A stretch of DNA of 64,000 bases, from contig NZ_JACJUO010000001.1 of assembly GCF_014397025.1 (NCBI RefSeq), forward strand, positions 916,501 to 980,500, in the 5' to 3' direction. Below the pieces are notes generated by a model that saw only the letters and a program-made list of their open reading frames with translations, was not told the DNA's origin and searched no databases. The stretch comes from Ochrobactrum sp. Marseille-Q0166. GTDB lineage: Bacteria > Pseudomonadota > Alphaproteobacteria > Rhizobiales > Rhizobiaceae. Below, one piece after another: positions 8,526 through 16,801 of the stretch (positions within the stretch are counted from its first letter, which is position 1; the number at the start of each line of letters is the position of its first letter). A program made the translations under genes and the position numbers.

Positions 8526-9707
8526 TTACAGATTGATAAGCCGTCCTTCTTCATCAAGGGGGGCGGCTTTGTCGTTGTGCGTTGTCATTAGCTCACGAAA
8601 CAAGAACGGACCATGTAGAAACATGCCAAAATCATAGAAGTTCATCTTTTCGGCGCCGCGCATATACAGCAGATGCATCAGGAAGAAATTGCCTTTTGAA
8701 CGCTTGTAGCGGTTTTCACTATGAACATTCTTGAAGCGGATACGATTGATGAGCGGCCTGTTCTGAGGTCTGATCTTTAGCGCCTTTGCCGGATCAGAGC
8801 CATAGAAGTGGATGATGTCGGTGAGAACCTGAAATTCCGACCAGAGCACAGGACTTTCGTTGAACACCACGCGCACGTCCTCGCGCAAGCCGCGTGCCTT
8901 TGGATGCAGTGCGATCATCAGCAGGCATGAGCCGATGGCCAGCATCGACACGGGCTGTTTTGTCAGCAGGTCGGGACGCTCGCGTTGAACATCCGCCAGC
9001 GCTTCAACGGCGGGAACCGTGCCGAGGCTGTGGGCGACGATAATCACCTCGTCGGCATTGCTTTCTTCGATCTTCTTTTTCAGCGCTTCTGCAAAGGCGC
9101 GACGACGTGCTTTGAGCTTATCGTTGCGGTTATGGATCCGGTCATAGGCGGCCGACCAGTCATCAAGCAGATAGGACATGAAGAATCGGTCGCCAGGCCA
9201 GCGCACGAGCAATGTGGCGATAACTGCGGCAAGAGGCAGGGACCAAACAAGGTTCCAGTATGGGAAACCTGCAAGCATTGGCGCCGAGGCGATCAGGGCC
9301 GCTATTGCTATAATGACGATGGATAAAAGAAACGGCCACATGAAGAACATCACGAAACGCCAGCTCGTCAGCAGATAGCGGAGCAGGGTGCCCGTGAAAA
9401 AAATATTCATGAAGGCGCGAAAGCCGGTCAGCATACGCATTGGCGTCGAGCGGGCTGCGTAGTCGTCAAAAATATCCGCTGTTCCGAACTGGCAGAATTC
9501 GGTTTCGGTCTGCCAGCCGTTGCCCTGAGTCGTTGCGGTGAGTGTTCCGCAATCATCCGACTCATCTTTCATCGGAGGCACTTTGGTTTTTGCGTGCCAC
9601 AAACGATCAAAATCCTTCAACGCCTGCGCATGGCGCACGCGGACAGCTTTGGGGTGCAGGCCCTCATAGCCTGTGAATTGAATAACGAGTCGTTTGCGAA
9701 AAGACAT
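8526..9707 (-). CDS. Membrane-anchored alpha/beta-hydrolase-like protein
   Basis: About 393 residues. A soluble N-terminal part is followed by two to three hydrophobic helices (residues about 110-170, around FVMFFMWPFLLSIVIIAIAA and WSLPLAAVIATLLV). Then comes a domain with EVIIVAHSLGTVPAVEALAD; AHSLG is the nucleophile elbow of lipases and esterases. The C-terminus has a conserved-looking RGAEKMNFYDFGMF segment. It is probably an inner-membrane protein with a cytosolic hydrolase domain; no substrate can be inferred. I prefer the start at 9707 (MSFRKRLV); a frame open to 9935 would add 76 residues of doubtful composition. It is convergent with the MaoC gene and divergent from rpsU. Confidence 0.6.
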   Translation of the reverse strand: MSFRKRLVIQFTGYEGLHPKAVRVRHAQALKDFDRLWHAKTKVPPMKDESDDCGTLTATTQGNGWQTETEFCQFGTADIFDDYAARSTPMRMLTGFRAFMNIFFTGTLLRYLLTSWRFVMFFMWPFLLSIVIIAIAALIASAPMLAGFPYWNLVWSLPLAAVIATLLVRWPGDRFFMSYLLDDWSAAYDRIHNRNDKLKARRRAFAEALKKKIEESNADEVIIVAHSLGTVPAVEALADVQRERPDLLTKQPVSMLAIGSCLLMIALHPKARGLREDVRVVFNESPVLWSEFQVLTDIIHFYGSDPAKALKIRPQNRPLINRIRFKNVHSENRYKRSKGNFFLMHLLYMRGAEKMNFYDFGMFLHGPFLFRELMTTHNDKAAPLDEEGRLINL

Positions 9708-10068
9708 AAATCTCGACAGAGGAATCAATGAACGGGATAGACGGTACGTTTCACCAGCCTGTCGCTCATGGCCGAGCAATGAGGCTGAATTGTGCGAAAA
9801 GCGCGTGCTCTCTATCCTATCGGGCAGGATTCCGTCACTATAATTTGTCGTGAAGTCATTATTTGTGCTGAAGGTGGGGCAAAGTTTCATCTTGAGGTGG
9901 ACAAAAGCCGGCTTATCTGGTAATGCGAGCCCCAATTTGCAACGTTTATGTTGCGAAGCTTGGGAGCCTTTGGGCGTATAGACAGTTGACTCTATCAGCT
10001 GAACATCGTTAAGAGACGCCCTTAATGCCTCAGGCTAAATCGAAATTCTAACCGATACGGGATTACAC
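9708..10068. other. Divergent gap upstream of rpsU
   Basis: About 360 bases without a supported gene. It contains a strong imperfect hairpin at 9931-9964 (TTTGCAAC paired with GTTGCGAA, extended by CCCAA with TTGGG across a small bulge), followed by the rpsU promoter. The hairpin lies 22 bases before the promoter, so it is not in the rpsU transcript and may be an operator or the end of an upstream leader. Confidence 0.4.
9986..10014 (+). promoter_or_regulatory. Predicted rpsU promoter
   Basis: TTGACT (9986-9991) and TTAAGA (10009-10014) are separated by exactly 17 bases, a good fit to the vegetative sigma-70 pattern, about 55 bases ahead of the rpsU start. Confidence 0.5.
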
Positions 10069-10299
10069 GTGCAGGTACTCGTCCGCGATAACAATGTTGA
10101 TCAGGCTCTCCGCGCTCTTAAGAAAAAGATGCAGCGCGAAGGTATCTTCCGCGAAATGAAGATGCGTGGCCATTATGAAAAGCCATCCGAAAAGCGTGCT
10201 CGCGAAAAGGCGGAAGCCGTTCGCCGTTCGCGCAAGCTGGCTCGTAAGCGCGCACAGCGTGAAGGCCTTATCGGCGGCGGTCGTACCGCGGCTCGTTAA
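10069..10299 (+). CDS. rpsU: 30S ribosomal protein S21
   Basis: This 76-residue protein begins [20 protein letters not shown], the classical S21 opening, and continues with a highly basic helix rich in Arg and Lys ([20 protein letters not shown]). S21 is a small-subunit protein that helps mRNA base-pair with 16S rRNA during initiation. The start codon is GTG. The gene is monocistronic here, with its own promoter and a terminator 43 bases downstream, not in the rpsU-dnaG-rpoD order of enterobacteria. Confidence 0.95.
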   Translation: MQVLVRDNNVDQALRALKKKMQREGIFREMKMRGHYEKPSEKRAREKAEAVRRSRKLARKRAQREGLIGGGRTAAR

Positions 10300-10341
10300 G
10301 AAGCCTGAAATTGGCGCTGCCTTTGTGGCGCCATTTGCTTG

Positions 10342-10372
10342 CCGGTGCAGCTTATGGCTCGCGCCGGTTTTT
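10342..10372 (+). terminator. Terminator of rpsU
   Basis: CCGGTGCAGC (10342-10351) pairs with GCTCGCGCCGG (10357-10367) through ten pairs with one bulged C, then TTTTT. A smaller GC hairpin lies just before it (TGGCGC and GCGCCA, about 10312-10333). Confidence 0.85.
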
Positions 10373-10654
10373 GCATGTCTGAGCCTTGGTTAAGCATTGT
10401 TGGCTTCACGAGATAAAACATGCCGATTTGAAGTGTTAGTGAACTGCCATATACTGACCTTTATTGTGGCGTTGAGCTTGTTGCGACAGATGAGCAGAAT
10501 TCTGGCCAGTTGAGTTGATCTGCGGCTTTTATCTGCTGTCATCTTTTGTACGACACAATGAGAATATTATGGCTGTTAAGGCAGCCGGGGACAAAGTTGA
10601 GGGAAATTGAGGATAAACGCCTCTGTTCCACTCACGCAGAAAGGAACGCTGCCG
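10373..10654. other. Intergenic region before the TPR lipoprotein
   Basis: About 280 bases. I find no reading frame, strong hairpin or repeat here. It should hold the promoter of the lipoprotein gene; AATATTAT near 10562 is a possible -10 element but has no convincing -35 partner. Confidence 0.3.
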
Positions 10655-11512
10655 TTGCCAACGCGCTTTAAGGTAATGCATTCGTCCGGCAAATTTGTTG
10701 CCCGTCATAGTCTGTTGGCTGCAACGGCGGTTCTGGCTCTTGGCCTTGCCGGTTGTCAGAGTTCCAGCACACATAGCGCATTGAGCACGGTTGATCGTGC
10801 GCAGGGCTCGAGCGAAAATATTGGCTCGCTCACCAGCGTCATCCAGAGTAACCCACGCGATCCTGAAGCCTACAACGTGCGCGGATCAGCTTATGGCAAG
10901 GCTCGCCGTTATAAGGAAGCGCTGCGTGATTTCGATCAGGCAATAGCGCTCAACCCGAATTTCTATCAGGCCTATGCAAACCGTGCGCTGATCTATCGTT
11001 ATATGGGTGACAGCGGCAAGGCAGCGCAGGATTACAGCCGTGCGATCCAGATCAACCCGCAATATGATGCGGCTTATGTCGGACGTGGCAACGTCTATCG
11101 TCTGGCTGGACGTGCGGATCAGGCATTAAGCGATTTCAATCAGGCTATTGCGTTGCAGACGACTGATGGCCGTGCTTACCATAATCGCGGTCTGATTTAT
11201 CAGTCCAAGGGGCAGCACAAGCAGGCGATTGAGGATTTTTCCAAGGCAATTTCGCTTAATTCGACAGCACCTGAGCCTTACAATGGTCGCGGCATTTCTT
11301 ATGTGGCGCTGGGTGACTATGACAATGCATTCGATGATTTCAACACGGCGATTACGCTTGATGGAAACATCGCTGAGAGCTGGGCCAATCAAGCGCTGGT
11401 TTATGAACAGCGTGGTGATAAGGCGAAAGCTGCAAATTCCTATCTGCGTGCGACGCAGCTGGATCCAAACTATCAGCCAGCAAAATCCGGACTTGCCCGC
11501 ACACGCAGCTAA
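10655..11512 (+). CDS. TPR-repeat outer-membrane lipoprotein (NlpI-like)
   Basis: A hydrophobic leader ends in a lipobox (LALGLAGC), so the mature protein should be lipidated at that Cys. Six consecutive 34-residue TPR units follow, from PEAYNVRGSAYGKARRYKEA to AESWANQALVYEQRGDKAKA, filling the protein to its end. Such NlpI-like lipoproteins act as scaffolds at the cell envelope, for example for peptidoglycan hydrolases; no specific partner can be read here. The start is uncertain: TTG at 10655 has AAAGGA at good distance, while ATG at 10676 has AAGG only two bases away. Either keeps the leader. A terminator follows directly. Confidence 0.8.
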   Translation: MPTRFKVMHSSGKFVARHSLLAATAVLALGLAGCQSSSTHSALSTVDRAQGSSENIGSLTSVIQSNPRDPEAYNVRGSAYGKARRYKEALRDFDQAIALNPNFYQAYANRALIYRYMGDSGKAAQDYSRAIQINPQYDAAYVGRGNVYRLAGRADQALSDFNQAIALQTTDGRAYHNRGLIYQSKGQHKQAIEDFSKAISLNSTAPEPYNGRGISYVALGDYDNAFDDFNTAITLDGNIAESWANQALVYEQRGDKAKAANSYLRATQLDPNYQPAKSGLARTRS

Positions 11513-11537
11513 TCCATCTTTTTCAAGAATAATGAAG

Positions 11538-11574
11538 GCGGCGCTCTCCAAATCAGGAAGCGCCGCTTTTCTTT
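11538..11574 (+). terminator. Terminator of the TPR lipoprotein gene
   Basis: GCGGCGCT (11538-11545) and AGCGCCGC (11559-11566) form a perfect 8-bp stem, extended by TCC with GGA, followed by TTTTCTTT. Confidence 0.9.
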
Positions 11575-11601
11575 ATCAAAAGCCGACATATAATCATTGT
11601 T

Positions 11602-12012
11602 ATGTCGCTCTTCGATCATATCGGCTTTCAAAGCAAAGACCTTCGCCGCAGCCTTTCTTTCTATGAAAGCTGCATGCCTAAACTTGGGCTCGCTGTTATT
11701 TCACGTTCGGACAGTGGTTTCTTTGTGAGTGGTGGCGAAAGGGCGCCTGTGCCTTTTCTATGGATACACAAAGCGCAGAATGCGGATGCAGGCGTGCCCG
11801 ACGGCAAGCCGGGCAATCACCTTCACTTGATGTTTACCGCGGCCAGTCGTGAAGATGTAGAGGCTTTTTTCCGGGCAGCAGTTCACGCTGGCGGCAGTGA
11901 AAGTGATGCACCTGGTTATCAGGGACCGGAAGAGATGGGGTATTACGCAGCTCTTGTTTTCGACCCTGACGGAAACACACTGGAAGCGGGCTTTCGACAG
12001 AGGGCACGATAA
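11602..12012 (+). CDS. VOC-family (glyoxalase/bleomycin-resistance fold) protein
   Basis: A 136-residue protein with the paired beta-alpha-beta-beta-beta units of the vicinal oxygen chelate fold. It starts FDHIGFQSKDLRRSLSFYE (metal-ligand-type His6) and ends ALVFDPDGNTLEAGF, where the final Glu is the usual last ligand; HLHLMFTA in the middle supplies another His. Members include glyoxalase I, dioxygenases and resistance proteins. There is too little to choose between them, and no neighbour helps. The gene starts 27 bases after the terminator of the preceding gene, so it needs its own promoter inside that short gap. Confidence 0.75.
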   Translation: MSLFDHIGFQSKDLRRSLSFYESCMPKLGLAVISRSDSGFFVSGGERAPVPFLWIHKAQNADAGVPDGKPGNHLHLMFTAASREDVEAFFRAAVHAGGSESDAPGYQGPEEMGYYAALVFDPDGNTLEAGFRQRAR

Positions 12013-12069
12013 ACACACTGCGACTGTAGTTCAAAGCGCGTATTGATCCGGCTGGATCATATCTGCGTT

Positions 12070-12741
12070 CTAGCCGCGTGAACGCAGATTGCGCTTGTCG
12101 AGACGATTAACGAGATAGTCGCCGATGAGCTGAATGCCGCAAACCATGATGATGAGAATAATCACCACAGCAATCATGATCTGCGTTTCAAAGCGCTGAT
12201 ACCCATAGCGGATCGCCAGATCGCCCAAGCCCCCCGCACCAATAGCACCAGCCATCGCAGACGCACCAATGAGTGTGATGATTGTGACGGTGAAGCCTGC
12301 AATAATGCCGGGTAGCGCTTCGGGCACCAGCACTTCGCGCACGATTGTCCAGCGGTTTGCGCCCATTGAACGGGCAGCCTCCACGAGGCCGTTATCCACT
12401 TCGCGCAATGAGACTTCAGCGATACGTGCATAATAGGGAATGGCTGCAATCGACAATGGCACGATGGATGCCCATGTGCCGATCGATGTGCCGACGACAA
12501 AACGCGTCACCGGAATGAGTGCCACCAGCAGAATGATGAAGGGCACGGAACGGAAACCGTTGATGATGGCACCGAGTATGGTGTTGATTGTCAGATTTTG
12601 TGCAAGACCACCACGTTCCGTCAGAATCATGACGAGGGCCAGCGGCAGGCCGACAACCAGCGAAATCAGGCTCGAAAAGCCAGTCATGATGATGGTCTCC
12701 CAGAAGGAGCGCCAGAGAAGATCAAGCATTGCCTGAGACAT
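12070..12741 (-). CDS. metI: D-/L-methionine ABC transporter permease
   Basis: A 223-residue inner-membrane permease with about five helices. It carries the MetI-type coupling loop AARSMGANRWTIVREVLVPEALPGIIAGFTV, read in parts between residues 130 and 165, and the conserved SAMAGAIGAGGLGDLAIRYGYQRF segment after it. MetI forms the channel through which MetQ-delivered methionine enters. The ATG at 12741 has GGAGG nine bases upstream and lies inside the 3' end of metN (20-bp overlap), so translation is probably coupled. Confidence 0.92.
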   Translation of the reverse strand: MSQAMLDLLWRSFWETIIMTGFSSLISLVVGLPLALVMILTERGGLAQNLTINTILGAIINGFRSVPFIILLVALIPVTRFVVGTSIGTWASIVPLSIAAIPYYARIAEVSLREVDNGLVEAARSMGANRWTIVREVLVPEALPGIIAGFTVTIITLIGASAMAGAIGAGGLGDLAIRYGYQRFETQIMIAVVIILIIMVCGIQLIGDYLVNRLDKRNLRSRG

Positions 12742-13780
12742 AGCCGAGAACCTCCGTGGCGTCTGCATGGGTGTTAAGATAGGCGAGTGCGGCGCCCAAT
12801 GTTGCTTTGTCCTGCGTGGGCAGGCCAATGAACATGGTTCCAACCGGCTCGCCCTGAATGGTATCCATGCCGCCATGGATCAGTTGAAGCGCAATTCCGG
12901 TTGCAAGTGTTGCTTCGCTGAAGAACGCGCCCTTGGCGGCGTTTCCTGAAAGCTTGACCTTGAGAATGGCAAGGTCGCCGGTCTTTTCGAGGCGCTCGCG
13001 CCACACGGCAGGCAGTTCCGGCTCCAGCACCTGCAACATGCTTTGCGTGATGGGCGAGCGCGGATTGGCGAAGACTTTCCAGACCGGACCTTCTTCCGCG
13101 ATTGCGCCATGATCCAGAACGATCACCCGATCGGCGATGCGGCGGATGACTTCCATTTCGTGGGTGATAAGCAGGATTGTCAGACCAAGCTTTGTGTTAA
13201 TGTCTTTGAGCAGCGACAGAATCGACTGGGTTGTCTCAGGATCGAGTGCCGAGGTGGCTTCGTCAGAAAGCAGCACGGCGGGTTCGGCAGCAAGTGCACG
13301 CGCAATGCCGACACGCTGCTTCTGCCCACCGGAAAGCTGTGCCGGATATTGCTTTGCCTTGTCGGAGAGACCGACGAGATCAAGCAGTTCTGCCACGCGC
13401 TTGATGCGTTGGGCTTTTGGCATGCCTGCAATCTTGAGCGGCAAGGCCACGTTCTGCGCCACCGTTTTTGCCGACATGAGGTTGAAGTGCTGAAACACCA
13501 TGCCGATGCGGCGGCGCACAGGGCGCAGCGCGTCTTCACCAAGACCGGTGATTTCACGGCCCTCAATCTGGATTGAGCCGCTGTCCGGCTTTTCGAGGCC
13601 GTTGACGCAGCGGATCAGCGTGGACTTGCCGGCGCCGCTGCGGCCGATGATACCGAGAATTTCGCCGCGTGCGACGGAAAGAGAGACGCCGCTGATCGCA
13701 GCCGTTTCGCCGAACATTCGGCGCACGTCTTTCATTTCGACGATGGGCGCTAATGCAGCAGTTGGCTGTTCAATGGTCAC
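12722..13780 (-). CDS. metN: Methionine ABC transporter ATP-binding protein
   Basis: An ABC ATPase with Walker A GRSGAGKST, signature LSGGQKQRVGIARAL, Walker B VLLSDEATSALD and an H-loop ITHEMEV, followed by a C-terminal ACT-like NIL domain (about the last 80 residues) that in MetN binds methionine and inhibits transport. The start is uncertain. I place it at GTG 13780 (352 residues), before MTIEQPTAALAPIVEMKDVRR; the frame is open much further upstream, and a TTG near 13825 is another option. A CCGCTG/CAGCGG hairpin at 13807-13822 lies just before the GTG. metQ lies upstream on the same strand. Confidence 0.9.
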   Translation of the reverse strand: MTIEQPTAALAPIVEMKDVRRMFGETAAISGVSLSVARGEILGIIGRSGAGKSTLIRCVNGLEKPDSGSIQIEGREITGLGEDALRPVRRRIGMVFQHFNLMSAKTVAQNVALPLKIAGMPKAQRIKRVAELLDLVGLSDKAKQYPAQLSGGQKQRVGIARALAAEPAVLLSDEATSALDPETTQSILSLLKDINTKLGLTILLITHEMEVIRRIADRVIVLDHGAIAEEGPVWKVFANPRSPITQSMLQVLEPELPAVWRERLEKTGDLAILKVKLSGNAAKGAFFSEATLATGIALQLIHGGMDTIQGEPVGTMFIGLPTQDKATLGAALAYLNTHADATEVLGYVSGNA

Positions 13781-13922
13781 GGTCGTTTCTTCTATAGTTA
13801 GATGCTCCGCTGCAAACAGCGGCAAACTGCAATCGGATGAGGCTTCCAGGAAAGATGGGATCTGACTAAGCCATGGAGCTCGCGCTCGCCGCCGATGCTT
13901 TTGGGCAATTTTTTTGCTTACG

Positions 13923-13960
13923 TCAATAAAAGCCGCGCCGGAAATGCTTCTCCGGCGCGG
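13923..13960 (-). terminator. Terminator between metQ and metN
   Basis: CCGCGCCGGA (13933-13942) and TCCGGCGCGG (13951-13960) form a perfect 10-bp stem with an 8-base loop. On the minus strand this is followed by CTTTTATT. It sits 22 bases after the metQ stop, so most metQ transcripts should end before metN-metI. Confidence 0.9.
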
Positions 13961-13981
13961 TCTTTCAGTCACTTATAGCAA

Positions 13982-14818
13982 TTAGTTCCAGGCTGGAATG
14001 CCTGTGCCCTTGTAAACGCGGTCGAGCTCAGCCTTCACTGCGTCGTTCTGGAAGGAAGCAACAAGGTTCTTCACCCAGTCAGCGTTTTCATCTTCGGTGC
14101 GGACCGCGATGAAGTTGTTGTACGGGTTGTTTTCCTTGGATTCCCAGCCGATGGCTTCTTCCTTCTTGAGACCTGCCTTGCCAGCCCAGTCGTTGTTCAC
14201 GATGGCAACATCCAGATCATCAATCGAGCGACCGACAACACCGGCATCGAGTTCCTTGATTTCGATCTTCTTGGGATTTTCAATGATATCGATTGGCGTT
14301 GCGAGAATGCCAGCTTCTGGCTTCAGCTTGATGAGGCCCTTTTCTTCAAGCACGCGGAGCGCACGACCTTCATTCGAAGGATCGTTCGGCACGCCGACGA
14401 CAGCGCCTTCCTTCAGTTCATCGAGGCTCTTGATCTTGCGCGAATAGACGCCGATTGGCCAGACAGCGGTGTAACCTGCAACGCTGATCTTGTAGCCGTG
14501 CTGCTTGATCTGTTCGTCGAGGTAAGGCTTGTGCTGGAAGGCGTTCGCGTCGATTTCCTTGCGTTCCAGCGCTTCATTTGGCTGGTTGTAGTCGTTGAAG
14601 GTCACGCGTTCGATGATGAGGCCGTGCTTCTTGCCTTCTTCCGCAACGACTTTCCAGACGTCTTCATCTTCGCCGCCCATGATACCGACCTTGATGGTCT
14701 TGTCTTCTGCATGGCTTGGTGCGGCTGCAAAACCAACGGTGAGGGCTGCAACGGTGAAGAGAGCAGCTTTCAGACCCGCGCGGCGGGTTAGCGAATAGCG
14801 GGAAAGGACTGACGACAT
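13982..14818 (-). CDS. metQ: Methionine-binding periplasmic protein
   Basis: A 278-residue NlpA/MetQ-family solute-binding protein. The leader ends AAPSHAEDKT, a signal-peptidase I site without a lipobox Cys, so it is a free periplasmic protein, unlike the lipoprotein of E. coli. The mature part begins KTIKVGIMGGEDEDVWKVVAEE and holds EALERKEIDANAFQHKPYLD and GVPNDPSNEGRALRVLEEKG, all typical of MetQ. It binds methionine and hands it to MetI-MetN. It is encoded first in the cluster rather than last, and is cut off from metNI by a terminator. Confidence 0.92.
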   Translation of the reverse strand: MSSVLSRYSLTRRAGLKAALFTVAALTVGFAAAPSHAEDKTIKVGIMGGEDEDVWKVVAEEGKKHGLIIERVTFNDYNQPNEALERKEIDANAFQHKPYLDEQIKQHGYKISVAGYTAVWPIGVYSRKIKSLDELKEGAVVGVPNDPSNEGRALRVLEEKGLIKLKPEAGILATPIDIIENPKKIEIKELDAGVVGRSIDDLDVAIVNNDWAGKAGLKKEEAIGWESKENNPYNNFIAVRTEDENADWVKNLVASFQNDAVKAELDRVYKGTGIPAWN

Positions 14819-15044
14819 TCTTATGTTCCTTGTCTAAAGTTTTTTGGAGAGCCGGTCCTGGAAAGTGATCATGTTAGATGATCTTTCTCCCCCTGCCCAC
14901 CTTGATGCCGATAATTCCCGTTTGTATTCCAATAAACAAGAAAAATTATTTCAGCTTCACGCGATTCAGCGATGGTGAAATTGCGTTCACAGGCGCGTGA
15001 GCGGATTGCCATTTCCGCTCATGCGGCTTACCTGAATCTGGTTC

Positions 15045-15140
15045 TAGAGCGGTGCCGAAAAGATTGAATCGTTGGGGCCGCTATGTATATTTTTACGCAT
15101 TATCCAGTGCAAAACCGCTACGCACTTTTGCGGGAAATGC
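15045..15140 (+). repeat. Dispersed intergenic repeat, copy A
   Basis: It begins TAGAGCGGTGCCG, passes through TTTTTACGCATTAT, and ends CGCACTTTTGCGGGAAATGC. Copy C (32978-33079) has the same blocks in the same order and spacing. Here the right end runs into the oxidoreductase gene and supplies its last codons and stop. The remainder of the gap 14819-15044 shows no gene. Confidence 0.7.
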
Positions 15141-16737
15141 TTTCATTATCCGCAATAATCATCTGGGCGGCCTTCTCGGCAATCATCAAAGTGGGTGAGT
15201 TCGTGTTTCCGGAGGTGATTGCGGGCATGACCGAGGCATCGGCCACGCGCAGCCCCTCAATACCGTTTACGCGCAGGCGCGGATCGACGATCGCTTCTGT
15301 ATCGGTGCCCATTCGGCAGGTTCCGACCGGATGGAAAATGGTTGTACCAATATCGCCCGCTGCTTTTTCCAGTTGTTCCTGTGTTTCATAGCTTGGTCCG
15401 GGCTTGAATTCTTCCGGCCGATATTTCTGCAAAGGTGCCTGTGCTACAATATGGCGGGTGAGGCGGATGGCGTCGGCTGCAACGCGGCGGTCAGTTTCCG
15501 TGGAAAGATAGTTCGGGCGGATGGCCGGTTGGGTGCGGTGATCAGGGGACTTGATATGAATCGAACCACGACTCTCGGGACGCAGATTACAGACCGATGC
15601 GGTGAAGGCCGGGAAGGGGTGGACGGCCTCGCCGAATTTCTCAAGGCTCAATGGCTGCACATGATATTGCAGATTGGCTGTTTCATAGGACGGGTCTGAG
15701 CGGGTGAAAGCACCGAGCTGGCTGGGTGCCATCGACATGGGCCCAGAGCGACGCAGGAAATATTCAAGGCCGATCATGGCTTTGCCAAAAAGCTTGCTCG
15801 CCTTTTCATTGAGCGTTGGAATGCCGGTCACTTTATAAGCGCAGCGCAGTTGCAGATGATCCTGCAGGTTTTCGCCCAACTGTTTGCGTTCAAGTTTCAG
15901 TGGAATGCCCGCCTGTTGCAGCACATCACCGCGTCCCACACCTGAAAGCTCCAATATTTGCGGTGAGCCGACGGAACCGGCTGCGAGAATAATCTCGCGT
16001 TTTGCCCTGACGGTTCGCGTTGTCCCGTTCTGATCGAAAGTCACACCGGTTGCGCGCAGCTCTTCGATCTCGATGCGGCGAACATGCGCGCCGGTTTCAA
16101 CATAGAGGTTCGGGCGATCAAGGGCCGGTCGCAAAAAGGCCTTGGCCGTATTCCAGCGAATGCCGCGCTTCTGGTTGACCTTGAAATAGGACACACCTTC
16201 ATTGTCACCACGATTGAAATCGTCGGTTGCTGGAATCCCGGCTGCAACGGCCGCATCACGAAAAGCATCCAGAATGTCCCAGTGCAGACGGGCACTTTCG
16301 ACACGCCATTCGCCACCCGCACCATGCAGCTCGCTTGCGCCTTCAAAATAGTCTTCAGACTTTTTGAAGAAGGGCAGCACGTCGTCCCAGCCCCATCCAT
16401 CGCAACCGGCCTGTCGCCACAGATCATAATCGCGAGCCTGTCCGCGCATATAGATCATGCCATTGATGGAAGAGCATCCGCCAAGCACCTTGCCGCGCGG
16501 ATAGCCGAGTGAGCGTCCGTTCAGGCCTGGTTCTGCTTCCGTGGTGAAGCACCAGTCGGTGCGCGGATTGCCGATGCAATAGAGATAGCCGACGGGGATA
16601 TGTATCCACGCGTAATTGTCTTTGCCGCCTGCTTCAAGCAGCAGCACGGAACGGTTTTTATCTGCGGAAAGCCGGTTCGCAAGCGCACACCCTGCCGTGC
16701 CCGCGCCAACCACGATGTAATCGTAGGTGTCGGTCAT
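15118..16737 (-). CDS. GMC-family FAD-dependent dehydrogenase
   Basis: A 539-residue glucose-methanol-choline oxidoreductase. The N-terminal FAD motif is YIVVGAGTAGCALANRLS, the GMC signature 1 region is GKVLGGCSSINGMIYMRG, and AAGSVGSPQILELSGVG is signature 2. Near the C-terminus FHPVGTCRMG carries the active-site His and SGNTNSPTLMIAEKAA the second active-site residue. It oxidises a primary alcohol or choline-like compound in the cytosol. It is the last gene of an operon with a branched-chain-type ABC importer, so its substrate is probably what the importer brings in. The last residues (ISRKSA) are encoded inside repeat copy A. Confidence 0.88.
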   Translation of the reverse strand: MTDTYDYIVVGAGTAGCALANRLSADKNRSVLLLEAGGKDNYAWIHIPVGYLYCIGNPRTDWCFTTEAEPGLNGRSLGYPRGKVLGGCSSINGMIYMRGQARDYDLWRQAGCDGWGWDDVLPFFKKSEDYFEGASELHGAGGEWRVESARLHWDILDAFRDAAVAAGIPATDDFNRGDNEGVSYFKVNQKRGIRWNTAKAFLRPALDRPNLYVETGAHVRRIEIEELRATGVTFDQNGTTRTVRAKREIILAAGSVGSPQILELSGVGRGDVLQQAGIPLKLERKQLGENLQDHLQLRCAYKVTGIPTLNEKASKLFGKAMIGLEYFLRRSGPMSMAPSQLGAFTRSDPSYETANLQYHVQPLSLEKFGEAVHPFPAFTASVCNLRPESRGSIHIKSPDHRTQPAIRPNYLSTETDRRVAADAIRLTRHIVAQAPLQKYRPEEFKPGPSYETQEQLEKAAGDIGTTIFHPVGTCRMGTDTEAIVDPRLRVNGIEGLRVADASVMPAITSGNTNSPTLMIAEKAAQMIIADNESISRKSA

Positions 16738-16801
16738 GATTTCATATCCAGTAAAAAGGTGGAGCCGCTATCTGATGAGCGTGCGGCTCCGGGAACGTCG
16801 G

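Noticed and set aside
13781-14960. SAM riboswitch upstream of metQ or metN
   Set aside because: I looked for the SAM-II pattern usual in alphaproteobacteria and found no match in either leader; only small hairpins are present.
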